Source: a virus
Virus record (IMG/VR): IMGVR_UViG_3300012353_000004
Coordinates: 1 to 45,512 of that record
Direction: 5' to 3' (one strand)
DNA: 45,512 nt
This document shows, piece after piece, positions 39,890 through 45,512 of this stretch. The notes beneath the pieces were generated by a model. The model ran no database searches, was not told the DNA's origin, and saw only the letters and a list, made by a program, of their open reading frames with translations. A program made the position numbers and the translations under genes. Position 1 is the stretch's first letter, and every line of letters begins with the position of its first letter.

Positions 39890-40399
39890 TTACTCAAAGT
39901 CTGGGTCTGCGTATGAATAGCAGCTACACGGACAACTCTCTTCTGAAGTATTATCTTCGTTCAGAATCTTACTACATTCTCCCCTTTCACTGTGTTGGAG
40001 TTTGGGATGTTCACAGTTCGCACAATACTTGATCGCATCCTCTCCCACAAGCCCCAATGCATACATAGCTTGTCGAAGTTCTCGGTAAGTAACGTAAAGA
40101 GGTCTCCCATTACTACCAGCATCGAAATAAAACTCGTCAAACTTACGAGGATGCTTACTAGTGACAGCAAACCCTTCCCAGCTCTTTATTCCAAAAGTAC
40201 GCCGGCTGTAACACATGTGAGTCAAGTAACCAAACTGGTCACAAATACCAAATAGGGTTTCAGGAATATCAGAATCAACCCATTCTTCATCAACAAGTTT
40301 AGGTTGCATTCTCTTTATATAACCTACATGCCTCTCCGCAAGTTCTCCTTTAAAGTTGACTTCAACTCTGATGTGAGCTTCGCACTTACCGTATCCCAT
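39890..40399 (-). CDS. hypothetical protein with C-terminal zinc site, 169 aa
   Basis: N-terminal beta-rich domain (MGYGKCEAHIRVEVNFKGEL), middle with FGIKSWEGFAVTSKHPRKFD, and a C-terminal YCANCEHPKLQHSERGEC ending CPCSCYSY, a probable zinc site. Such a C-terminal Cys/His segment is common in small actinophage proteins. Not recognised otherwise. Confidence 0.65.
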   Translation of the reverse strand: MGYGKCEAHIRVEVNFKGELAERHVGYIKRMQPKLVDEEWVDSDIPETLFGICDQFGYLTHMCYSRRTFGIKSWEGFAVTSKHPRKFDEFYFDAGSNGRPLYVTYRELRQAMYALGLVGEDAIKYCANCEHPKLQHSERGECSKILNEDNTSEESCPCSCYSYADPDFE

Positions 40400-40551
40400 T
40401 AATCATCCTTACTAGTAATCAAGACGACTGACTTTTCTTTTCCTATTACAATAGGAGAATGGGCCCATCTGTAACAGTCACAGCCTTCAACTTTAACCTG
40501 TAGATCTAGAGGCATTACCTTAAGTTTATTAATCAATTCCTCAACAGTCAT
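40399..40551 (-). CDS. small hypothetical protein, 50 aa
   Basis: ATG at 40551, TAA overlapping the next ATG (TAATG). MTVEELINKLKVMPLDLQVK then VEGCDCYRWAHSPIVI: beta/alpha, with CDC. The pattern 'LP-x-[DE]-[LA]-x-V-x-[VL]-E-G-C-D-C' is typical of tiny actinophage proteins. Function unknown. Confidence 0.65.
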   Translation of the reverse strand: MTVEELINKLKVMPLDLQVKVEGCDCYRWAHSPIVIGKEKSVVLITSKDD

Positions 40552-40560
40552 AATTAATCA

Positions 40561-40803
40561 TCATCCTCTGTATTTAACGTAGGAACCTTTACCATGGAGA
40601 GTGATTATTAATCCTTCTTTCCTTAGTAGACTATAAGCAGATTTAACTGTATTTTGAGCCACCCCACAGATACGAGCTGTATAACTAATAGAAGGTATCA
40701 ATGCGCCAACCCTGTAGTCACCCTCTAAAATACCTTCACGTATCTGTTGTGCTATTTGTTTGAATGGAGGAGTATCATCTTCATAATCAATACTTCGAAG
40801 CAT
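40561..40803 (-). CDS. GntR-type winged-helix regulator, 80 aa
   Basis: Nearly the whole protein is the GntR DNA-binding head: IAQQIREGILEGDYRVGALI, PSISYTARICGVAQNTVKSA, YSLLRKEGLI and HGKGSYV (wing). The ligand domain of host GntR proteins is absent, so it works as a bare repressor or activator. The 39-aa gene's stop overlaps its start codon (TAATG). Its targets may be the palindromes at 4718-4992 (inference). Confidence 0.8.
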   Translation of the reverse strand: MLRSIDYEDDTPPFKQIAQQIREGILEGDYRVGALIPSISYTARICGVAQNTVKSAYSLLRKEGLIITLHGKGSYVKYRG

Positions 40804-40922
40804 TAATCGTCATCTCCATCATAAGTTCCTCCACAAGTCCCACAACCACCTTTTCCTGGTGAACCATGACACGCTACACAGTCAGGGTCACCGTCTGGCT
40901 TCGGGATTACTAATAGGATCAT
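40803..40922 (-). CDS. very small zinc-binding protein, 39 aa
   Basis: ATG at 40922 shares a base with the LuxR-like stop (TAATG). MILLVIPKPDGDPDC, then CVACHGSPGKGGCGTCGG: C-x2-C twice, one zinc knuckle, acidic end. Coupled to the regulators on both sides. Confidence 0.6.
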   Translation of the reverse strand: MILLVIPKPDGDPDCVACHGSPGKGGCGTCGGTYDGDDD

Positions 40923-41287
40923 TAGTAGTACCCAGCCCTAGCCAGTATAACAGCCAACTCTGTTCTATTTCTAGCCTTTGTCTTCTTCATGATGTGTCTG
41001 AAATGAGTTTTTATAGTATCTTCAGACAACTGTAGCTTATCACCTATCTGCTGATTGCTAAGACCTAGCGGCAAGCACAAGATTACTTTTACTTGCTGAC
41101 TACTGAGACCGTAGTCCGGTGAATATTTATCTGAACGTGGTTTTTCAACTACTGGTTGTACATAGTAAATATGAACTTCAGTAAATCCCTTCCCTAAATC
41201 CTCAGTTTCAGCACTAATTATATGACTACCTGATACAATCTTAGATGGACTGGGCCAGTTTCCTGCAATTTCGTATCGAACAATCAC
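40922..41287 (-). CDS. LuxR/GerE-type HTH regulator, 121 aa
   Basis: GTG at 41287. Residues ~58-119 are a LuxR DNA-binding domain: LSSQQVKVILCLPLGLSNQQ then IGDKLQLSEDTIKTHFRHIM and KTKARNRTELA. The N-terminal ~50 residues (YEIAGNWPSPSKI, VHIYYV) form a small beta domain that is also the whole of the next upstream protein (41291-41473). No phosphoreceiver; it probably acts as a constitutive or protein-controlled regulator. Confidence 0.8.
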   Translation of the reverse strand: MIVRYEIAGNWPSPSKIVSGSHIISAETEDLGKGFTEVHIYYVQPVVEKPRSDKYSPDYGLSSQQVKVILCLPLGLSNQQIGDKLQLSEDTIKTHFRHIMKKTKARNRTELAVILARAGYY

Positions 41288-41290
41288 TAT

Positions 41291-41473
41291 TCACCAAGCA
41301 TCTATTATAGTAGGACTAAAATTAGTCTCACCTAAGACACCGAGGTAAGTTATCTCTATATTAATTACCTCGCCGTCTATTTTAACTTCTTGTGAAACTA
41401 AATACTGTTTAGTAGGATCAAGTTCTCCAGGCTTAGGCCACTCTCCCACAAGTAAGTAATTAATCTCTGTCAT
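41291..41473 (-). CDS. stand-alone paralogue of the LuxR N-terminal domain, 60 aa
   Basis: ATG 41473 (MTEINYLLVGEWPKPGELDP) or GTG 41482. It resembles the N-terminus of the LuxR-like protein: Y-x-x-x-G-x-W-P-x-P followed by [IV]-x-[IV]-x-Y-[LY]. Without the HTH it could pair with, and titrate, the regulator (inference). Ends in SPTIIDAW. Overlaps the gene upstream by 14 bp. Confidence 0.6.
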   Translation of the reverse strand: MTEINYLLVGEWPKPGELDPTKQYLVSQEVKIDGEVINIEITYLGVLGETNFSPTIIDAW

Positions 41474-41732
41474 GAGACTCACTCATTGCTAGATCTAGTG
41501 CAGTAAAAAACTCACTGCTGAACAACCGTACATCAGACGGCATATTAGTTGATTTATTCTGCATAGATGCTAGCAGCATTCTAGTTTCTTTTTCAGTTAA
41601 AGTAAATGTAAATGTCCTAGTAGTGTTAGTTTGAATCTGCACTTTTATATCTTTCTTTAAAGGACAACATTGAGTATAGGGCCAACCACAGTCATAAGAC
41701 TCTTTACAGTCTGGATTAGAACTCACTATCAT
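41460..41732 (-). CDS. hypothetical protein, 90 aa
   Basis: Starts MIVSSNPDCKESYDCGWPY; C9, C15, C22-C23 form a possible Cys cluster. Beta strands with Thr-rich TNTTRTFTFTLTEKE, then LLASMQNK and FFTALDLA helices. Family unknown; overlaps both neighbours. Confidence 0.6.
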   Translation of the reverse strand: MIVSSNPDCKESYDCGWPYTQCCPLKKDIKVQIQTNTTRTFTFTLTEKETRMLLASMQNKSTNMPSDVRLFSSEFFTALDLAMSESHDRD

Positions 41733-41994
41733 CGATAATATCTTCGAACTCAGCTACTACATAAGTAATAAACTTCTGTACTGTCTTGTGGTATACCTTT
41801 CTGGCCATTTTTAATTTAGTTACATATACCTCTACAGGAGTGTCTTTATGTCTAGATACAGAGACCACTGTACCTTCAGATATACAGTGAAGTGGACCAG
41901 TGATATACCACTTACCAAGCAACTCACAAAATCTAATGTCAGTAGGATTAATACGGATATACTTAGGCATTGGAGGAAGGTCAGGGGTTTTCAT
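41716..41994 (-). CDS. hypothetical protein, 92 aa
   Basis: MKTPDLPPMPKYIRINPTDI opens; the core strands IRFCELLGKWYITGPLHC and EVYVTKLKMARKVYHK suggest a small SH3-like barrel; acidic C-terminus. Shares one base with the helicase stop. No family recognised. Confidence 0.6.
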   Translation of the reverse strand: MKTPDLPPMPKYIRINPTDIRFCELLGKWYITGPLHCISEGTVVSVSRHKDTPVEVYVTKLKMARKVYHKTVQKFITYVVAEFEDIIDDSEF

Positions 41995-43976
41995 TAGATT
42001 TCACCTTCACGGAGGGCACGCAAAACTTCTTGATAGAGATCAGCCTTCTCGGCGAAGCCACTAATAATTTCTTGCTTCTGTTCAATGAGTTGTTTCATCC
42101 ATGTGTCAATAGTTCCCTCAACCATGATACGATGGATGTAAGTGTCCTGCTTGGTACCGATACGATCAACGCGACCTTCTGCTTGCTCTTCTCCAGCCGG
42201 ATTCCAAGGTCTATCTAGCATGATCTCATGAGTAGCTCTATTGAGGTTCAGACCTGTTCCCATAGCTTTATAGTTACCAAGAAGAATATCCCACTTAGGA
42301 TTCTTCGGTGCAGTCTTAGGGTCGAAGTCTAGTTGAGCATCGTTCTTGAGATAGCTAGGTGTATTCCCAGTATACGCTAGAGATCTGCTGCCTAGTCTTC
42401 GCTGTAGTTCATAAAGAGGATCATTGAACATAGAGAAGGCAAGAGATGCTTCACCTTCTTCTTGAATCTCTCGCAGTAATTCTTCAGCCTTATCTACTTT
42501 AACTGATTCATGTACATTGAGACGGGCAACATGATACTCATTGCCATACTCATCTTTACGTTTGAGTTCAATACCAGCTGGCCATACGAGAACCTGACGT
42601 AAACGCATGAGTACAACAATCATGTATTGCATAGCCATAATACCGTCAGCACCCTTTTCAGGGTCTAATACTAACTGTGCATACTGACGTACTTGGTTAT
42701 AAGCCTTGAACTGTTCTTTATAGTTCTCTTTGAATTCATCAAGACTGATGACATGATCGATAGGTGTAGCAGGTGGAATGATAATACCTGCTGCCTTACG
42801 ATCACGAGCAACAAATCGAGGACCAATCTTTTGAACTAGTTTATCCTCAGCTCCCCATGTCCACACCCAACGACCAGACAGAGACTTTCGACAAAAGTCC
42901 CGCAAGTAAGTCTTCTCATCTGTGAAGTTTTTGGGATCAATAGCACGAAGATGTGGGAACAATTCTTGAGGCTTATTAATAATAGGTGTACCTGTCATAG
43001 GCAATACATTCTTCACTGAACAGAACTCAGTAATAAATGCTTCGTGCCCACAGATTTCACAGGTACCATAATTGAAATCTTCAATAGACACAGAGTCTAC
43101 AGGTAGTGGCTTTTCTGGACTACAGGAAGGACAGATGTTCAGACCGAATCGGAGTGATTGAATCCCGCGGCTGATACTTGTAGTCCATGTCATAGCTTTA
43201 TGAGCTTCGTCGTAGACAAGAGTATCTGGAAGCAATTCATTCAAGCTTGCAATAAGACTTGAGTCTCGCCGCCATGCCTCATAATTGAGAACGAGATTGA
43301 AGGCAGTGAGATTCTTTAATGGACCAAATACAAAATCCCGCTCGGCTCTCGTCATCTTGCCAATCTTTAGAATTGGTCGATGAGGAGTCCACATCTTGAT
43401 CTCACGAATAAAGTTATCCATTGTGTCAGACGGACAAATGAAGATAACCTTCTGTGCATCAAGGAGATCACAGTAGATAAGACTGGTGAGAGACTTACCG
43501 AGTCCTCTCTTATCCCCTAGTAAACCAGTCTTCGCAGCAGCTAGTTGTATGGCACCATCAATCTGATATTCGAAAGCTCCCATGTCATCTGTACGATTTT
43601 CTTTACGCCATGGAGCTTTAAGACAGGCTTCTCTAAAGGCTTCAAGTTCAGCTAGATACTTGGCTTGAACTCTCTCGGCGTCCTCGGCACGAGAGAGTTC
43701 ACGTCTCAGTCTAGCTAGCTCATCGAGATAGTCTCTATTGCGCCGTGAGATATCTCTTACAGCTGCATCGGCTGTTCTGAAATTTTGGGCAGCATCAGAC
43801 AAACCCTTGGCGATTAAATCTAATTGCTGTCTGAGGTCATCATAAACCTTTTGATGCTGGTTCATGACGTCTTTATTTATTTTAGCTGCATCTTTTGCTA
43901 GTTTACTTTGTTCATTATTAATTTCAATTTCAGACTCTAGCTTAACTATTTTATTTATAATCTCATCTTTATTCAT
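41994..43976 (-). CDS. SNF2-family DNA helicase/translocase, 660 aa
   Basis: N-terminal coiled coil (residues ~1-118). Helicase core: Walker A GDKRGLGKS (154-162), DEAH box VYDEAHKA (256-259), MTGTPI (motif III), and C-terminal GLNLNRATHEIML then EGRVDRIGTKQ (motifs V and VI). A C-x2-C ... C-x2-C segment near 280-310 (CPSCSPEK, CEICGHE) is a zinc-like insert. SNF2 translocases move on duplex DNA; phage copies may help replication, recombination or remodel host nucleoids. Next to a promoter-led early block. Confidence 0.9.
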   Translation of the reverse strand: MNKDEIINKIVKLESEIEINNEQSKLAKDAAKINKDVMNQHQKVYDDLRQQLDLIAKGLSDAAQNFRTADAAVRDISRRNRDYLDELARLRRELSRAEDAERVQAKYLAELEAFREACLKAPWRKENRTDDMGAFEYQIDGAIQLAAAKTGLLGDKRGLGKSLTSLIYCDLLDAQKVIFICPSDTMDNFIREIKMWTPHRPILKIGKMTRAERDFVFGPLKNLTAFNLVLNYEAWRRDSSLIASLNELLPDTLVYDEAHKAMTWTTSISRGIQSLRFGLNICPSCSPEKPLPVDSVSIEDFNYGTCEICGHEAFITEFCSVKNVLPMTGTPIINKPQELFPHLRAIDPKNFTDEKTYLRDFCRKSLSGRWVWTWGAEDKLVQKIGPRFVARDRKAAGIIIPPATPIDHVISLDEFKENYKEQFKAYNQVRQYAQLVLDPEKGADGIMAMQYMIVVLMRLRQVLVWPAGIELKRKDEYGNEYHVARLNVHESVKVDKAEELLREIQEEGEASLAFSMFNDPLYELQRRLGSRSLAYTGNTPSYLKNDAQLDFDPKTAPKNPKWDILLGNYKAMGTGLNLNRATHEIMLDRPWNPAGEEQAEGRVDRIGTKQDTYIHRIMVEGTIDTWMKQLIEQKQEIISGFAEKADLYQEVLRALREGEI

Positions 43977-43985
43977 AATAGATGT

Positions 43986-44324
43986 TCAGCTCACCTTAGG
44001 GTTAACCATTCCAATGTGTCGTACATTATTACTGTGAGAAGATTTAGCCATGCCATTAGGGTGATCATCACACCAGAGAGCGGCCTCAACAGGTCTGTAA
44101 CAGTTGTCGTAATTACAGAGCGCTGTCTCAAGCTCTGTGTACGTCGCTCTCACTTTCATATAGACAAGCTGTCCACCGAACGCAACAGCTATCTGCTTCA
44201 ACTGATCCTTGTCTAGCTTCTGCATCTCTGGTTTGAGAAGTTCAACTTTCCCCGCACTGACTATAGCTGGTAGTTGAACAATCTCCTCAACTCTGTCGGA
44301 AATGGCCATGACTTTAAATCCCAT
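43986..44324 (-). CDS. hypothetical protein, 112 aa
   Basis: ATG 44324 (MGFKVMAISDRVEEIVQLPA) has GGGG 8 bases upstream; GTG 44333 is an alternative. Helical N-terminus, then LDKDQLKQIAVAFGGQLVYM and Cys pairs (NYDNCYRPVEAALWCDDHP). It has its own promoter (44408-44437), about 77 nt upstream, so the leader is long. Family unknown. Confidence 0.65.
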   Translation of the reverse strand: MGFKVMAISDRVEEIVQLPAIVSAGKVELLKPEMQKLDKDQLKQIAVAFGGQLVYMKVRATYTELETALCNYDNCYRPVEAALWCDDHPNGMAKSSHSNNVRHIGMVNPKVS

Positions 44325-44407
44325 CTTTAACACCCCGAGCCCTGTCTCGTCATAAACATTTATCTTTTCTCAGAACCTTATTTTAAAGTTAACTTGTCCA
44401 ATACCCC

Positions 44408-44437
44408 ATTCTACCACACTACTATGACCTTTGTCAA
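44408..44437 (-). promoter_or_regulatory. leftward promoter for the 112-aa and SNF2 genes
   Basis: On the minus strand TTGACA (44437-44432), 18-bp spacer, TAGAAT (44413-44408), one mismatch from TATAAT. Start near 44401 gives a leader of about 77 nt. Strong by sequence. Confidence 0.8.
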
Positions 44438-44453
44438 ATAAACTAATTATTAC

Positions 44454-44543
44454 TCAGTACCGCCTGTTCTCCCATTTAAAGAACACAACAAAGGCTAAAA
44501 CTACTAATAGAATCCATTGTAAGGTTTCGTTATATAACATCAT
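44454..44543 (-). CDS. very small membrane protein, 29 aa
   Basis: ATG 44543 or 44540; stop TGA at 44454-44456. MMLYNETLQWILLVVLAFVV is one membrane helix, followed by FFKWENRRY, basic. It ends 17 nt before the promoter -35. Confidence 0.5.
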   Translation of the reverse strand: MMLYNETLQWILLVVLAFVVFFKWENRRY

Positions 44544-44592
44544 AAGCCTGCCACCACGTTAAGTCATCAACACCTTCACAAACAGTATACAT
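44530..44592 (-). CDS. possible 20-aa peptide
   Basis: ATG 44592, TAA 44530-44532: MYTVCEGVDDLTWWQAYDVI. The start follows AAAGAGATGTAAATC, and its end overlaps the next start. Too short to be sure, but the Trp-rich sequence looks deliberate. Confidence 0.3.
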   Translation of the reverse strand: MYTVCEGVDDLTWWQAYDVI

Positions 44593-44595
44593 GAT

Positions 44596-44922
44596 TTACA
44601 TCTCTTTATCTACTATGATAAAATTACTTAATGTAGCTGACAAGTTAACTACTGCTTCTGTATGACCTTCTTTGGCTCCTTTTTCAGTTGCATAACGATA
44701 TATATCCATCTCAGTATAGTCATTCTTAAAAACCAGAGTTTCAAAGATAATTGGAATTCCTTCAAGAAATGAGTAATCTATTCCTAACCAAACAGTAGAT
44801 ACACAATAAGTATCTTCTCCCGAAATTACGTCAGTTTTAGCAACTTGTCGATACAAAAAATCTTTAAACAGTTCACTAAATCTATCAGCAGAGATAGGTA
44901 TACCTTCTTTGTCATAGTACAT
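44596..44922 (-). CDS. conserved phage hypothetical protein, 108 aa
   Basis: ATG 44922 behind TTTGGAG. MYYDKEGIPISADRFSELFK, then QVAKTDVISGEDTYCVSTVW and IIFETLVFKNDYTEMDIYRY: this 'YYD++G-x-P[IL]S ... V-x-T-V-[WF]-L-G-x-[DN] ... IFETMVF' pattern is widespread among phages and bacteria as an unknown-function family. Downstream of the structured element B. Confidence 0.7.
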   Translation of the reverse strand: MYYDKEGIPISADRFSELFKDFLYRQVAKTDVISGEDTYCVSTVWLGIDYSFLEGIPIIFETLVFKNDYTEMDIYRYATEKGAKEGHTEAVVNLSATLSNFIIVDKEM

Positions 44923-44956
44923 TATATCTCCAAAAAATTAGATAAAACTAAACAGG

Positions 44957-45054
44957 TCTACAGGGGTGATCAGAGACAAGCAGTCATTTCTCAACATCCG
45001 ATCAGCTCGATGTTCTATCTCTGATTCTTACCTAGCTGCCAAGACCCCTGTAGA
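44957..45054 (-). ncRNA. structured element B: nested inverted repeats in a 251-bp non-coding gap
   Basis: Three nested perfect inverted repeats: TCTACAGGGGT/ACCCCTGTAGA (44957-44967, 45044-45054), ATCAGAGA/TCTCTGAT (44969-44976, 45018-45025) and AACATC/GATGTT (44993-44998, 45009-45014). On the minus strand a T-rich run follows the last arm. The outer arms are two opposed copies of the genome-wide motif CCCTGTAG. No convincing ORF in 44923-45173. Riboregulator, terminator or DNA site. Confidence 0.6.
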
Positions 45055-45173
45055 TCGTGTAGGTTCAAGCTTGGATCAGCTATCTCGGTGGACTGTTCCT
45101 GTTGTCATTCCGATAGACACAGTTCGGATTAAAACAATTTCCGTTGGAGTTAGCCCTGTGACCGTTCGGGCAT

Positions 45174-45473
45174 TCATTCGTCGTGTTGGTCGCCTTCAAC
45201 CTTACTTTTCAACTCCTCAACCTGTGTTTCTAGTTCAAGGATACGAATAACAGCACAACACAGTGTTGGAACAGCAAAATCACCTACCTTGAACTTAAGT
45301 AATTCACCAGACTTCTCTACTGCAAATAAGACGCGCTCCCAGCTCTGTTGTTTATTGAGTCCTTTATCCTTGAGTTGGTGCATCGCACTCACGAGTGCTT
45401 CGAGGTTTGTATCGAATCGCTCACGGGTTCCGATGAGAATCTCATCGAATGCTTTATCTAGTCTGTCAGCCAT
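45174..45473 (-). CDS. hypothetical protein, 99 aa
   Basis: MADRLDKAFDEILIGTRERF opens; its start overlaps the end of the wrapped XRE gene by 8 bp. Helical throughout, with a C-terminal coiled coil (LELETQVEELKSKVEGD). Function unknown. Confidence 0.65.
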   Translation of the reverse strand: MADRLDKAFDEILIGTRERFDTNLEALVSAMHQLKDKGLNKQQSWERVLFAVEKSGELLKFKVGDFAVPTLCCAVIRILELETQVEELKSKVEGDQHDE

Positions 45474-45512
45474 TGAGCTGTTCCGCTCTGTAGAATTTAC
45501 CTTGATACTTCA
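45466..45512 (-). CDS. XRE-family HTH regulator (3' part, if the molecule is circular)
   Basis: Continues the frame of 1-439 past base 1: MKYQGKFYRAEQLNG, then TGA at 45466-45468. The segment is protein-like and the stop overlaps the ATG of the next gene (45471-45473), an arrangement repeated throughout this arm. Without circularity these 47 bases would hold only a stray gene end. Confidence 0.85.
   Translation of the reverse strand, partial: KYQGKFYRAEQLNG

Noticed and set aside
1-45512. Temperate life style
   Set aside because: HTH regulators and palindromes are suggestive, but no integrase, partition gene or attachment site was found.

Overview
The window is a phage genome, almost certainly complete and circularly assembled (45,512 bp). 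A leftward HTH gene that runs off base 1 continues in frame from base 45512 and stops at 45466-45468, overlapping the next gene by 8 bp, so the two ends join. The host is probably an actinobacterium: the phage carries a WhiB-family gene, an actinomycete-type HNH nuclease and many small zinc-ribbon proteins of the kind common in actinophages. By eye the DNA is AT-leaning (roughly 40-45% GC), with a few GC-richer patches. The virion genes (portal, scaffold, HK97-type capsid, adaptor, nozzle, internal virion proteins, no tape measure or tail tube) indicate a short-tailed podovirus-type particle. I see no integrase, no RNA polymerase gene and no CRISPR array.

Layout: (a) 5058-26681, rightward late arm: terminase subunits, portal, capsid assembly, tail, a giant internal protein, a lysozyme-like protein, small membrane proteins (holin candidates) and a terminal whiB-like gene with its own promoter. 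(b) 26521-45473, leftward early/replication arm: dUTPase, RuvC-like resolvase, 3'-5' exoribonuclease, family A DNA polymerase, primase-helicase, two tRNAs, uracil-DNA glycosylase, a Sak4-like recombinase with a candidate SSB and a Cas4-like nuclease, HNH, GntR-like and LuxR-like regulators, a SNF2-type helicase and many small genes. (c) 1-4590, the continuation of the leftward arm through the junction: XRE regulator, small proteins, a winged-helix protein, a terminator and a small membrane protein. The two arms diverge from 4603-5057, which is packed with palindromes, and converge at about 26.4-26.7 kb, where the leftward terminator lies inside the whiB coding sequence.

How it works together: several DNA-binding regulators (XRE, winged helix, GntR, LuxR, WhiB) face a palindrome-rich divergent control region. 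The promoters I can see (TTGACA-type, 17-18 bp spacers) suggest host sigma-70-like RNA polymerase. Two of them place the start site on an ATG, which suggests leaderless mRNAs. Replication uses the phage's own polymerase and primase-helicase, with recombination by the Sak4/SSB/Cas4-like set.

Most interesting points: a strongly over-represented octamer, CCCTGTAG (19 copies counted on both strands); a sequence domain shared by the major capsid protein and a small virion protein; a candidate Acb2/Tad1-type anti-defence protein inside the capsid operon; structured intergenic elements at 39.3 and 45.0 kb; a terminator embedded in whiB; a GC-rich patch in the giant virion gene; and one frameshifted small gene.
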